From the NCBI GenBank assembly GCA_021796175.1, contig JAJYOM010000015.1:1-18566 (forward strand): DNA of 18,566 nucleotides. The letters are read 5' to 3'. The stretch comes from Thermoplasmata archaeon (GTDB lineage: Archaea; Thermoplasmatota; Thermoplasmata; Sysuiplasmatales; Sysuiplasmataceae). Under the pieces are notes generated by a model. It made no database searches. It saw only the letters and a program-made list of their open reading frames with translations, and was not told the DNA's origin. This document shows, piece by piece, positions 1 through 7,647 of this stretch. Each line of letters starts with the position of its first letter. The stretch's first letter is position 1. Both the position numbers and the translations under genes were made by a program.

Positions 1-103
1 TGAGCAATAGAAGCCCCTCATCAAGCGCGTATTCCGTACCGCCCTCTTTGAGTTCGGTAAGGAACCGTAGCGCCGTGCTGAGAACTGCTTGCTCCTTGCT
101 CAT
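1..103 (-). CDS. Unrecognised protein, N-terminal fragment (runs off left edge)
   Basis: An ATG at 103-101 opens a reading frame that stays open for 34 codons to the edge of the window. The peptide begins MSKEQAVLSTALRFLTE and continues with a Gly/Glu/Leu-rich stretch. I do not recognise the family; the visible part is too short for a domain call. A TATA-like element lies about 38 nt upstream on the same strand, which fits a short 5' leader. The gene is on the same strand as the giant surface protein and starts 105 nt after that gene's stop, so it probably has its own promoter. Open length alone is weak evidence, but the start, promoter spacing and strand agree. Confidence 0.5.
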   Translation of the reverse strand, partial: MSKEQAVLSTALRFLTELKEGGTEYALDEGLLLL

Positions 104-133
104 ATCTGTCCTGAACCAGTTAGCGTGCGGGTT

Positions 134-149
134 TGTATTAAAAGAGTAT
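134..149 (-). promoter_or_regulatory. Putative TATA-like element for the gene starting at 103
   Basis: On the minus strand this stretch reads roughly TCTTTTAATACAAAC, an AT-rich block in an otherwise mixed intergenic region. Its centre is about 38 nt before the ATG at 103, which would give a leader of roughly a dozen bases. The call rests on composition and spacing only. Confidence 0.3.
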
Positions 150-208
150 AACATGGAAATCAATTGCTAAATCCAGAATTTCACCTGCCTGGGACATTTC
201 CGTCATTT

Positions 209-3200
209 TCAGTCGCCGTCTTTCACCGTGGCGCCGGGCCCTTCAGCGTAAGGGCCGGGGAACAGATCCCTCAGCATGTCGGAGAGTCCCTGCAGATTCT
301 CCGTCTTTCCGTCCCACGTCGAAAGGTTGTATTTCCCCTCTATGCCTGAAAGGATGGACCCGACACGTTCCGTCCAGTTCCTTGGCGGCTGGCCCGAGTA
401 GATGGCAAGTATGAATGAGTTGAGTCCCCTGTTCACGTAGATGCTGAACCTGCCAAGCTCAATCCTGTTGAGCGTCTGCTTCTCCCCGCCCATTTCCGGG
501 AAGGACGTTGAAATGAAATCCTGGATCGCTGTGAACATGCCGACGAGTATGTCCCTGTCAACTCCGCTGTAATCCTTCCGGTGAGTATGTGCTATCAGCC
601 TGCCGTCGTTGTGTATGAGAAGCACGGAATACAGATTGAACGGCTTCGGTATGAGTCTCTGGTAAGTCAGGAGTGCGCCCATTGCAAGCATTATTGCGAG
701 GAGCGAATAGAACAGTATCGCGTAAACGCTCGGGAAGCGGCTCACCAGCGTGAGTGTGATCTGCCTGCTGAGTGCAGGCCCGAACGGTGTTGTGAAAATC
801 AGTGTGACCGTCTCCTTTGAAGCGCCGGCCGGCATGGTCACCAGCATCTGCTCCCCGACTACTGTAACACCGTTTCCGACGGCGCTTATAGTCAGCGGCT
901 CATCGGTCGGGTTTGCAATGTAGGCTGAAAGATTCAGCACAGTCGATGTCGAATTGACTGTAAAAGCGGAAGGGAGCTGTATAACAGGCGGCGAATAGAC
1001 CGGATAGACCATTGCAAGTATGCCGAATTCGAGGAATCCGCTGCTTGCATTTGCAAAGAATTCTATCCTCACATTTCCTGTGAAATAGCTCCTTGGCGTG
1101 ACAGTGACCTGGCCGTTTTGCGACACCTCCACAGATATTTCAGGCGGGGCGTGCGCACTGAAAGTAACGACTTCGCCGGGTGGAGATGCAATGAATCCGG
1201 AGAGGTTGAGCGCAGTGTACACAGTGTTTTCTGGAACTGTGATGTAACCCGGTATCTTCCTCCCTCCCGCCGGTTCCGGCGGCGGGACAGATGACACATG
1301 CACAGAAAGCGGCACTGTCGCTGAATCAGCATCGAGATTCTGGAGCGTTCCGCCAACGAATACAATGGTTGAATTGAACCAGTACGGTGATGTGTAACTG
1401 CCTTGGCCTGATGCATTCGCGGGCATTGAGAAAAGCAGGCTGAAGTTGCCGCTGCTGAATGATATGTATGCACTCCCTGTAATGACAGTGATTTGGTTGA
1501 GCGGAACGTAACTGTCTGTCACGTAGTTCAGCAGCGGGAACGAGTAGTTGGGTGCATTGCCTGAACTGAAATGCACGAATATGGATGGCAGTGCCACGAC
1601 ATCGGGTGGTGAAACGGGCGTTATTATCTTCAGGCCGATTCTCAGGAACGCGTACTCCCCATATGATGTCCTGGCCATGACAAGAACTGTTCCGTTATGG
1701 CCGAAGTTTCCCGGCTGGGCATATATGTGCAGTATGTTTCCCTGCGTGATGTATGCGGAAGCGCCACTCGAGAGTACACTGAAGGAGAGCAGTGACGATG
1801 TTATGAAGTAGGTGCTGAGCGGGTATTCGAATGTGAAGTTCTCCCCCCTGTCTATGGAAAGGCTTGACGGGGGTGCGCTTGCAGTGTTCAGGATCGGCGG
1901 GGAAGAGGTGCTCACGCTTATCACCTGTACTATGCTGCTGCTCACATTGTCCGGTGCTGTCGCTGTTATCACAACTGGTATGCTCTGTGAAACAGTCGAC
2001 AGCGGGAAGTAGTAAGAAAGCTGCAGTCCGCTGGCGTACACGTAGGGGGAGGATGTTGTCAGTGAAAGTGAAGCTGGGGAGTAGGGTGCGCTGTCGATGA
2101 AGTAAGTGAAATTTAGCGAGTAGATGCTGCTCGCAGGAACAGTCATGTAGCCTGGCAGGCTGAAGAACCAGACCGGCCGTGGAAGTATATGTATTCCGAA
2201 CGTCTCAGTCACAGTGTAACCAAGGCTGTTGCCGACAGTCAGTGTCAGGTTCGCATATCCGTACGCATCGCCGTACGGCATGAGAATCACGTTTGTGTCG
2301 CCCTGCGTCCCCGAGCCGTAACTGGTCACCAGGCCGCTGCCGCCTGTCAGGAACCAGATTAGTCCGCTGTCTGTCGGGTCGTTTGAATCGGTAAAATAGA
2401 CCGTCAGATTTACACTCCAGGTTGTTCCCGAGGGCCATGTCTGCAGAGGGATCTGCGCAGTCATCTGCGGGCTGTAGGCAGATGCAGTCACATTGAAGCG
2501 GGAGATCGCAGTGAGTCCGCCCGAAAAGGCTTCAACCCATCCGCCATCCATTGTGCTCTTCGTTGCGACAAGCATGACCTCCGTACCGTTCTGGAAGAGT
2601 GTGCCTGCATTCGTCTCCCATACAACTCCTACCGGCTGAACAGGATTGTCGTAGGCGTCGTAGCCCCTCGCTGTGAAGAAGTAAGTCTGACCGGCAAGCA
2701 GGGTGGTGTTCGGGGGAACAACCGCAAGCCTGAAGAGCGACGAGGGAGAGATGGAGATCTCCGCATGGCCCGAAGCACCTGTATAACTGTCGACGGCAGT
2801 AACGACAGCAGTTCCATTTATCTCCGCTGTGAACGTCCCGCCGGCCGTTATTGTTCCGTTTGAACCGGCCACACTCCACACGGGTGTCCAGGTGACATTT
2901 TTATTTCCGAAGGCATCGAGGCCGGAAGCTGAAAATACCTGCTGCTCCCCTGCAATCAGCGACACAACACCCGGCGTCACCGTCACATTCGAAACCGGCC
3001 CAGCATTTACGTGCAGAAGTCCGCTGCTTCCTGATGCGCTCCCGTTTGCAGCAGACAGGGTGAAATTGCCCGCGAGTATAACGGACTCATTAAATTCTGC
3101 TTTTCCTGAGATGAAGTGTGCCGTGCCGTTGCTGTAATCGCCTGCGGGGACGGGTGAACCGTTGCCCTGGAGAAAGGACACCGAAGCAGTCCCGTTGTAA

Positions 3201-4288
3201 TCAGTCATAATATTCCCGAGGTCGTTGAATGCCACGATGGATACACCGAAGGCCGATCCTGCAGATACACTGCCCGGTGCGGTTATGCTGAAATTGCCAA
3301 GCGATGGCAGTATGCTGAAACCGGATTCAAAGTAACGCTGGCTGTCATAGCCGGTGAGATTGGAGACAGTGTAGGCCGTTATGTTTATGCTGTAGCCCCC
3401 GGCAGGCAGGATCTGTGAATATGTGAATGTGCCGCTGTATTCCGTGCTTCCCGTCCGGTTCATTGCAGCCAGGCTGGAATACACGACTCCGGATGCGTTG
3501 ATGATGGTGACGGCCGCTCCTGCAATATCGGTACTGCCCAGAAAGTCGGTGACATTGGCGCCGAATGTGAATTGTGTCCTGTCATTCACACTACCTGCCG
3601 AAGGCATTGTAACAGCCAGATCGCTCAGCCTCGGAGACAGATCGGCGGAAAATGAGGAGGGTGTGGAATTGTAGTCGAAACCGACGTAGACACTTGTGTT
3701 CGAATTGCTGTCCGTTCTGGTGACATTGAGTATAAGCAGGCTTCCCTTCTGCAGACTGTAAGCTGATGGAATCGGAAGGGAAACGATCACCCTCTGGTCT
3801 GGAACGAGACTGATTGCGGGTGTGGTGTTCTGCGCTATGACAGAAACGGTCGATGAAGAGACAGATGTTCCGTTCTGCAGCTGAACTTTGAAGGACAGGC
3901 CCGAAGCAGCTGAGCTGTTGGACGGTGTAAGGTAAAGTGTGACTGAAACGCTGCCCGACAGAACCATGTTTCCGCCGGCAGCCGGCCAGACAATCCATCT
4001 GAAGGACTGATAGGGGCCGCTTGCATTGAGCTCTATTCCCTGGTACTGGCTGCTTATGAAATTGGGATTCAGCGGGTTGTACGGATCGCTTGTGTTCGCC
4101 CAGTCGAAACGCTTTGCCGGGTGACCGAAACCGCTGCCGTCGTCATGCAGGTAGAATGTAGTCGTTGCGGATGGGACCGGAGCTGCGGCCTGGACGTACT
4201 GCGCGGCAAACGGAATTGAGGGCAGCAGCATGGAGAGAGTGGCCGCCGCAAAAAGCAAGGTACGCAACCTGTTGTTCTTTCTTCTCAA
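209..4288 (-). CDS. Giant secreted Ig-repeat protein with one C-terminal TM helix and cytosolic roadblock/longin-like domain
   Basis: About 1,359 residues. I chose the TTG at 4288-4286: it has a GGAGG ribosome site nine bases upstream and gives a clean signal peptide (RRKNNRLR, then a hydrophobic stretch LLFAAATLSMLLPSIPFAA). An ATG at 4354 in the same frame would add 22 polar residues. The exported part, to about residue 1185, is Ser/Thr/Gly/Asn-rich with about 40 N-x-S/T sequons, very few Lys and no Cys that I can see. It contains tandem beta-rich repeats. The middle ones share a pattern like FxASGxDAxGN...VxW; the later ones open with PS/PGY...V and a Leu-Ser-x-Tyr/Phe-Ile turn. A TM helix (about 1187-1209) is followed by a 148-residue basic/mixed cytosolic tail beginning LIPKPFNLYSVLLIHNDGRL. 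That tail alternates strands and a helix (DILVGMFTAIQDFI) like roadblock/longin sensor domains. The gene follows a small GTPase on the same strand. The function is not established; a surface receptor or anchored surface-layer component is my inference. Confidence 0.85.
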   Translation of the reverse strand: MRRKNNRLRTLLFAAATLSMLLPSIPFAAQYVQAAAPVPSATTTFYLHDDGSGFGHPAKRFDWANTSDPYNPLNPNFISSQYQGIELNASGPYQSFRWIVWPAAGGNMVLSGSVSVTLYLTPSNSSAASGLSFKVQLQNGTSVSSSTVSVIAQNTTPAISLVPDQRVIVSLPIPSAYSLQKGSLLILNVTRTDSNSNTSVYVGFDYNSTPSSFSADLSPRLSDLAVTMPSAGSVNDRTQFTFGANVTDFLGSTDIAGAAVTIINASGVVYSSLAAMNRTGSTEYSGTFTYSQILPAGGYSINITAYTVSNLTGYDSQRYFESGFSILPSLGNFSITAPGSVSAGSAFGVSIVAFNDLGNIMTDYNGTASVSFLQGNGSPVPAGDYSNGTAHFISGKAEFNESVILAGNFTLSAANGSASGSSGLLHVNAGPVSNVTVTPGVVSLIAGEQQVFSASGLDAFGNKNVTWTPVWSVAGSNGTITAGGTFTAEINGTAVVTAVDSYTGASGHAEISISPSSLFRLAVVPPNTTLLAGQTYFFTARGYDAYDNPVQPVGVVWETNAGTLFQNGTEVMLVATKSTMDGGWVEAFSGGLTAISRFNVTASAYSPQMTAQIPLQTWPSGTTWSVNLTVYFTDSNDPTDSGLIWFLTGGSGLVTSYGSGTQGDTNVILMPYGDAYGYANLTLTVGNSLGYTVTETFGIHILPRPVWFFSLPGYMTVPASSIYSLNFTYFIDSAPYSPASLSLTTSSPYVYASGLQLSYYFPLSTVSQSIPVVITATAPDNVSSSIVQVISVSTSSPPILNTASAPPSSLSIDRGENFTFEYPLSTYFITSSLLSFSVLSSGASAYITQGNILHIYAQPGNFGHNGTVLVMARTSYGEYAFLRIGLKIITPVSPPDVVALPSIFVHFSSGNAPNYSFPLLNYVTDSYVPLNQITVITGSAYISFSSGNFSLLFSMPANASGQGSYTSPYWFNSTIVFVGGTLQNLDADSATVPLSVHVSSVPPPEPAGGRKIPGYITVPENTVYTALNLSGFIASPPGEVVTFSAHAPPEISVEVSQNGQVTVTPRSYFTGNVRIEFFANASSGFLEFGILAMVYPVYSPPVIQLPSAFTVNSTSTVLNLSAYIANPTDEPLTISAVGNGVTVVGEQMLVTMPAGASKETVTLIFTTPFGPALSRQITLTLVSRFPSVYAILFYSLLAIMLAMGALLTYQRLIPKPFNLYSVLLIHNDGRLIAHTHRKDYSGVDRDILVGMFTAIQDFISTSFPEMGGEKQTLNRIELGRFSIYVNRGLNSFILAIYSGQPPRNWTERVGSILSGIEGKYNLSTWDGKTENLQGLSDMLRDLFPGPYAEGPGATVKDGD

Positions 4289-4361
4289 GTTCCACTGCCT
4301 CCCCGGGCGATCGGGCCAACAGTTCCGCGCTTGTCCGGCCGGATGGAACCGCATTACGGTT

Positions 4362-4901
4362 TCATTTCCTGGCCGTAAGCAGCGAAGCAAGGCGCATGAA
4401 TGCAGTTTCCACATTCTCGCCAGTCTTTGCGCTCGCCACAACGGCAGGAGAGCCGTATGTTGTCGCTATCTTCTCCATATCCTGCCTTGTGACTGCGGCC
4501 TGCTCCACCAGGTCAGATTTATTCCCGATGAACACCATCGGTATGTGGCCGGTAATGCTTTCCATCGATTTGATCCAGTATTTCAGCTCCTCCAGTGACT
4601 CCCTGTTTGTGACATCACAGACACAGAGCGCTCCCTCGGCGCCGTAGAAGTACGACTCCCTGAGCAGCTCCCTGAATCCCTTCTGGCCCATTATGTCCCA
4701 TATGAGCATTGAAAGGTTGACATCCCTGCTATTATCCCTCTTTACAGTAACTTCCTTCTTTGTCACCTTTGTGCCAATGGTCGATGTGTATTTGTCGTCA
4801 AATGTATCCAGCACGAAGCGCCTGATCAGACTGGTCTTTCCGACATTGTTGTCACCTACCAGGCATATCTTCGTTTTTATCTCTTCAGTCAGCTGTACCA
4901 C
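4362..4901 (-). CDS. Ras/Rab-like small GTPase
   Basis: A 179-residue single-domain GTP-binding protein with all five G motifs: G1 GDNNVGKTS (16-24), G2 Thr in STIGT (40-44), G3 DIMGQ (69-73), G4 NKSD (127-130) and G5 SAK (157-159). The Gln of DxxGQ, equivalent to Ras Gln61, is present, so hydrolysis is plausible. The P-loop has two Asn where Ras has Gly12-Gly13. There is no C-terminal cysteine box for prenylation, so membrane contact would need a partner. The start is GTG at 4901. The giant membrane protein follows on the same strand after a gap of 7 nt (ATG start) or 73 nt (preferred TTG start), which suggests co-transcription. In archaea and bacteria such GTPases are often paired with roadblock/longin proteins (as in MglA/MglB); the tail of the neighbour may fill that role. 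The family call is firm; the biological role is unknown. Confidence 0.9.
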   Translation of the reverse strand: MVQLTEEIKTKICLVGDNNVGKTSLIRRFVLDTFDDKYTSTIGTKVTKKEVTVKRDNSRDVNLSMLIWDIMGQKGFRELLRESYFYGAEGALCVCDVTNRESLEELKYWIKSMESITGHIPMVFIGNKSDLVEQAAVTRQDMEKIATTYGSPAVVASAKTGENVETAFMRLASLLTARK

Positions 4902-4943
4902 CCACAGTAGTTGATTACGGTCAATTGGTTTAGTGTATCATGC

Positions 4944-4961
4944 ACCATTAAATATATTTCA
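4944..4961 (-). promoter_or_regulatory. TATA-like promoter for the GTPase/surface-protein unit
   Basis: On the minus strand the intergenic region contains GAAATATATTTAATGG, the most AT-rich block there and a good match to an archaeal TATA box. Its centre is about 50 nt before the GTG start at 4901, predicting transcription from around 4927 and a leader of roughly 25 nt. Confidence 0.5.
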
Positions 4962-4995
4962 TCATGCTTCCGATCAATGAGATTAAGGATGCCAG

Positions 4996-5778
4996 TCATT
5001 TGCCGCTGAAATCCGGTTTTCTTTTTTTCAGGAAGGCGTCCATCCCCTCCTTCTGGTCCAGTGTTGCAAAAAGCGAGTAGAAAAGGGCCCGTTCAAACCA
5101 TATTCCCTCCATGATGCCGCCCTCCGCAGCCTCCCGCACTGCCTTCTTTGCATGAAGCACGGCCAGTCTCGGCTTGGACGCGATGAGTTTTGCGATCCTC
5201 GTCGCCTCTGCAAGCGCCTGCCCCCTGGGTACCAGCGAGCTCAGCAGGCCCATTTTTTCCGCCTCCCTTGCAGTGAAGTGTTCTCCAGTCAACACATAGC
5301 GCATTGCCAGCTGTTTGCCTGCAGCCCTTGTCAGACGCTGTGTTCCACCGGCCCCAGGCATTATGCCCAGGTTTATCTCAGGCTGGCCGAACACCGCGTC
5401 CTCCGAAGCAACAATCATGTCGGAGGCCATCGCCAGTTCGCATCCGCCTCCAAGCGCATACCCTTCCACCGCTGCAATTACAGGCTTTCCGATAGTCTGC
5501 AACTCATCCCAAACTGAAAACGGGTTTCCTTTCGTGAACGAGGCAAGGCTCTGGCCAGACATCTCCTTCACATCTGCCCCTCCTGAAAAGGCTCTCTCAT
5601 CGCCTGCGATAACAGCAACCGATATGGAATCGTCGCAGTCAAGCTCCCTGAGCGCTTCAACAAGCCTTTTCATCAGCCCGAAGCTTATTGCATTGCGCAC
5701 CTCTGGCCTGTTAAGGTGCAAAATCGCGAAGCCGTCCTTCTTTTCCACTCTTACAGCGTTTTCCGCTCCTCCTTCCAT
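4996..5778 (-). CDS. Enoyl-CoA hydratase/isomerase (crotonase) family protein
   Basis: A 260-residue crotonase-fold protein, the normal length for the family. The oxyanion-hole segments are AFSGGADVKEM (about 63-73) and GYALGGGCELA (106-116). Both glutamates used by true enoyl-CoA hydratases are present: Glu114 in GGGCEL and Glu134 in FGQPE, followed by the PGAGGTQRL signature. This argues for hydration of trans-2-enoyl-CoA in the cytoplasm, as in fatty-acid or amino-acid breakdown, rather than a specialised crotonase. The frame is open further upstream, but the ATG at 5778 places the protein start where relatives begin and lies about 26 nt after a TATA-like box, fitting a leaderless mRNA. 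It is transcribed away from gcvH. No thiolase, acyl-CoA dehydrogenase or 3-hydroxyacyl-CoA dehydrogenase is next to it, so the exact pathway cannot be read from context. Confidence 0.9.
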   Translation of the reverse strand: MEGGAENAVRVEKKDGFAILHLNRPEVRNAISFGLMKRLVEALRELDCDDSISVAVIAGDERAFSGGADVKEMSGQSLASFTKGNPFSVWDELQTIGKPVIAAVEGYALGGGCELAMASDMIVASEDAVFGQPEINLGIMPGAGGTQRLTRAAGKQLAMRYVLTGEHFTAREAEKMGLLSSLVPRGQALAEATRIAKLIASKPRLAVLHAKKAVREAAEGGIMEGIWFERALFYSLFATLDQKEGMDAFLKKRKPDFSGK

Positions 5779-5798
5779 GCACACAGTTAAGATGCAGC

Positions 5799-5815
5799 CG
5801 ATTAAATCGTTTGTG
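5799..5815 (-). promoter_or_regulatory. TATA-like box of the enoyl-CoA hydratase gene
   Basis: The minus strand reads CACAAACGATTTAATCGG. The TTTAAT core is centred about 26 nt before the ATG at 5778, so transcription would begin at or next to the start codon. I see no Shine-Dalgarno sequence between box and ATG, which supports leaderless translation. Confidence 0.45.
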
Positions 5816-5848
5816 CGGCTCGCATCTGGTGCAGCATATACGTGGATG

Positions 5849-5861
5849 GAATTAATAATGG
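5849..5861 (+). promoter_or_regulatory. Putative TATA-like box for the gcvH-udp unit
   Basis: GGAATTAATAATGG lies about 45 nt upstream of the preferred gcvH ATG. It would give a short leader that carries the GGTGA ribosome site just before the start. It sits in the same 121-nt divergent spacer as the enoyl-CoA hydratase promoter. Confidence 0.35.
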
Positions 5862-5899
5862 GGAAAAGATTAACACAACTGTAAATTCGGGTGAAGAAA

Positions 5900-6280
5900 A
5901 TGAGCCAGGTGCCTGATGAACTGCAATACACCAAGTCGCACGAATGGGTTAGGCGGGAGGAAAGAGGACTGAAGGTGGGCATCACTGATCATGCCCAGAG
6001 CGAGCTGACTGATGTTGTCTTTGTTGAGTTCGAAAAGGTCGGAAAGAAAGTCGGCAAGGGTGAAGTCGTTGCAAATGTGGAATCCGTGAAGACTGTATCT
6101 GAAGTTTTTTCCCCCGTCGATGGCGAACTGGTGGCTGTCAACAGCGGCGTCGCTGAAAAGCCAGAGAAGGTCAACAAGGATCCGTACGGAGAGGGCTGGT
6201 TTGTAGTCGTAAGGCCGTCTGCCGAAGCTTCCGATCTGCTTAAGGCAGCCGAATACAGGAAGCTGATCGGTGAACAATAA
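5900..6280 (+). CDS. gcvH: Glycine cleavage system H protein (lipoyl carrier)
   Basis: A 126-residue lipoyl-domain protein. H protein shuttles the aminomethyl group of glycine from the P protein (GcvP) to the T protein (GcvT) on a lipoyl arm. The family N-terminus VPDELQYTKSHEWVR is clear, and the lipoyl-lysine is Lys64 in ANVESVKTVSEVF; the downstream PVDGELVAVN and GEGW segments also fit. I prefer the ATG at 5900: GGGTGA precedes it by five bases and the protein then begins like other H proteins. A GTG at 5891 in frame would add three residues. No gcvT, gcvP, lpd or lipoate ligase is nearby. The stop codon overlaps the uridine phosphorylase start (TAATG), so the two are almost certainly one transcript, an unexpected pairing. 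Stand-alone H-like proteins may also serve lipoate biosynthesis; the sequence does not decide this. Confidence 0.95.
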   Translation: MSQVPDELQYTKSHEWVRREERGLKVGITDHAQSELTDVVFVEFEKVGKKVGKGEVVANVESVKTVSEVFSPVDGELVAVNSGVAEKPEKVNKDPYGEGWFVVVRPSAEASDLLKAAEYRKLIGEQ

Positions 6281-7077
6281 TGCCTGGCCAGCTGATCACA
6301 GGACTTGAAGTGGGCGAGTCAGCGAAATATGCGCTTGTGTGCGGCGATCCAGAGAGGGTGCCAAGAATAGCCGCGGAGCTTTCCGGACCTGTGAAAGTCA
6401 GGCAGGTCAGGGAATTCAACATCATGGCCGGACAGCTCGGTGGTGAGCGTGTAATAGTTGCATCGACAGGTATAGGCGGCCCCTCTGCTGCCATACTGAT
6501 GGAGGAGCTGGCAAACACCGGCACAGACACGTTCATAAGAATTGGCACATCGGGCGGCATAGCAGACGGACTCGGGAAGGGTGATATTGTCATTGCAACC
6601 GGAGCGCTCCGGAAGGATGGAACAAGCGCCAGTTACGCTCCTGAAGGTTTTCCGGCCGTCGCCCACCATGAGATTGTGGAGGCACTTGTCGCAGCGGCCA
6701 GGTCAAGAAAATGCAGTTTCCAGACAGGTGTTTCCCTCTCCGTCGACGGCTTCTACTCTGAAAACAAGACTATTGAGAAGCACGGGATATCATCAATGGC
6801 ACACAACAGTTTCATGCTCAGGTCAAAGGTAAACGACCTTCCGGATGCAAAACAGCTGGGAGTCAAGAACATAGAAATGGAACTGGGCACCATATTGACA
6901 CTCACCACTCTATGGGGTTTGAGGGGAGGCGGTGTGTGTCTGGTATCCGATGTCGCTCCATGGCACCCGACGGAGACACTTATGGACCCGGAGAAGGGTA
7001 TGGACACCTGCATTTCGGTGGCAGTGGATGCTCTCCGGTCCATCATTGCAAAAGACAGGAAGTCTCACTCAAGATAA
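6280..7077 (+). CDS. udp: Uridine phosphorylase (PNP/UDP family nucleoside phosphorylase)
   Basis: A 265-residue enzyme of the PNP_UDP_1 fold that cleaves uridine, or a related nucleoside, with phosphate to the base and ribose-1-phosphate in pyrimidine salvage. Visible motifs: phosphate-site GDPERVPRIA (22-31), STGIGGPSA (62-70), RIGTSGGI (87-94), and the ribose-binding NIEMEL (197-202) containing the Glu-Met-Glu element. A QTGVSLSVDGFYSE segment (148-161) resembles the family's base-recognition region. Substrate specificity among uridine, thymidine and purine nucleosides cannot be fixed by eye. The start overlaps the gcvH stop by one base. The gene ends 11 nt before the convergent stop of the DinB-like gene, leaving little room for separate terminators. 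Confidence 0.88.
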   Translation: MPGQLITGLEVGESAKYALVCGDPERVPRIAAELSGPVKVRQVREFNIMAGQLGGERVIVASTGIGGPSAAILMEELANTGTDTFIRIGTSGGIADGLGKGDIVIATGALRKDGTSASYAPEGFPAVAHHEIVEALVAAARSRKCSFQTGVSLSVDGFYSENKTIEKHGISSMAHNSFMLRSKVNDLPDAKQLGVKNIEMELGTILTLTTLWGLRGGGVCLVSDVAPWHPTETLMDPEKGMDTCISVAVDALRSIIAKDRKSHSR

Positions 7078-7088
7078 TCAGTCTGTGC

Positions 7089-7586
7089 TCAGCTGCCCTT
7101 CCTTGGATTGTTGAAGAACCACTGCATCGCGGGCGGTTCCAGATTGTCCTGCCACATAAGCGCGATCAGTTCGCCAAGATGGTACAGCTGTTCAGTGAAC
7201 GACTGGAGCAGGCATTCCTCGACGCTCAGCTCTATCTCAATTCCCCTTGATGTCCTGAAACTGACAAGACTGGTAAACGATTCCGGCGGTGTCCTAGCCA
7301 TGAAGGCCTTTGTCGCCTCCTCCACTTCCGCCAGGTGTTCAATCACCATTTTCATGTCAGTGTATTCATCCCATTTCCGCCTCTGGTACTCTTGGCTTTT
7401 TCCGTTTACCACATAATTTACCATCCAGTCCTCGTTGTCGATCATATGCAGCAGTATGTTCTTCATGGTGTGGAAACTGGCCTCCCTGTTCCTGTCAACA
7501 GCTTCTGCCGGAAGCGCTGCAAGTTTTTCGGCAAACTTTCTTCTTACACTCGACGAGTACCTGTTCAGCTCCTGGATTGAGAACAT
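7089..7586 (-). CDS. DinB-like four-helix-bundle protein
   Basis: A 165-residue, mostly helical protein that fits the DinB/YfiT-like superfamily, whose members use a metal-bound His triad and often act as thiol-dependent S-transferases. The first His is in NILLHMIDNEDW (His47) and the last in QLYHLGEL (His136), the usual HxxG position. The intermediate position, His in many relatives, appears to be Glu132 here, so metal binding may differ or be lost. A hydrophobic Trp-rich C-terminus (MWQ...MQWFFNN) is typical. The start at 7586 is ATG; a weak AT-rich element about 29 nt upstream could be its promoter. It is convergent with the uridine phosphorylase gene. The substrate is unknown. Confidence 0.75.
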   Translation of the reverse strand: MFSIQELNRYSSSVRRKFAEKLAALPAEAVDRNREASFHTMKNILLHMIDNEDWMVNYVVNGKSQEYQRRKWDEYTDMKMVIEHLAEVEEATKAFMARTPPESFTSLVSFRTSRGIEIELSVEECLLQSFTEQLYHLGELIALMWQDNLEPPAMQWFFNNPRKGS

Positions 7587-7608
7587 GCTGTCCGCAAGTT
7601 CAATAGGG

Positions 7609-7622
7609 CCTGATTAACATAG
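7609..7622 (-). promoter_or_regulatory. Weak TATA-like element before the DinB-like gene
   Basis: The minus strand reads CTATGTTAATCAGG, centred about 29 nt before the ATG at 7586. This spacing suits a leaderless or near-leaderless transcript, but the match is poor. Confidence 0.3.
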
Positions 7623-7647
7623 CGCTGCGATCCTTTGAATGACAATC

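Noticed and set aside
4165..4647. 160-residue plus-strand frame over the GTPase/surface-protein junction
   Set aside because: Antisense to two supported genes, with no family features or promoter.
5315..5884. 189-residue plus-strand open frame over the enoyl-CoA hydratase gene
   Set aside because: Antisense shadow of a conserved gene; Pro/Ser-rich, with no recognisable domain.
6599..6612. 14-bp perfect palindrome CCGGAGCGCTCCGG
   Set aside because: It is inside the uridine phosphorylase coding region in ordinary codons, with no promoter nearby, so chance is sufficient.
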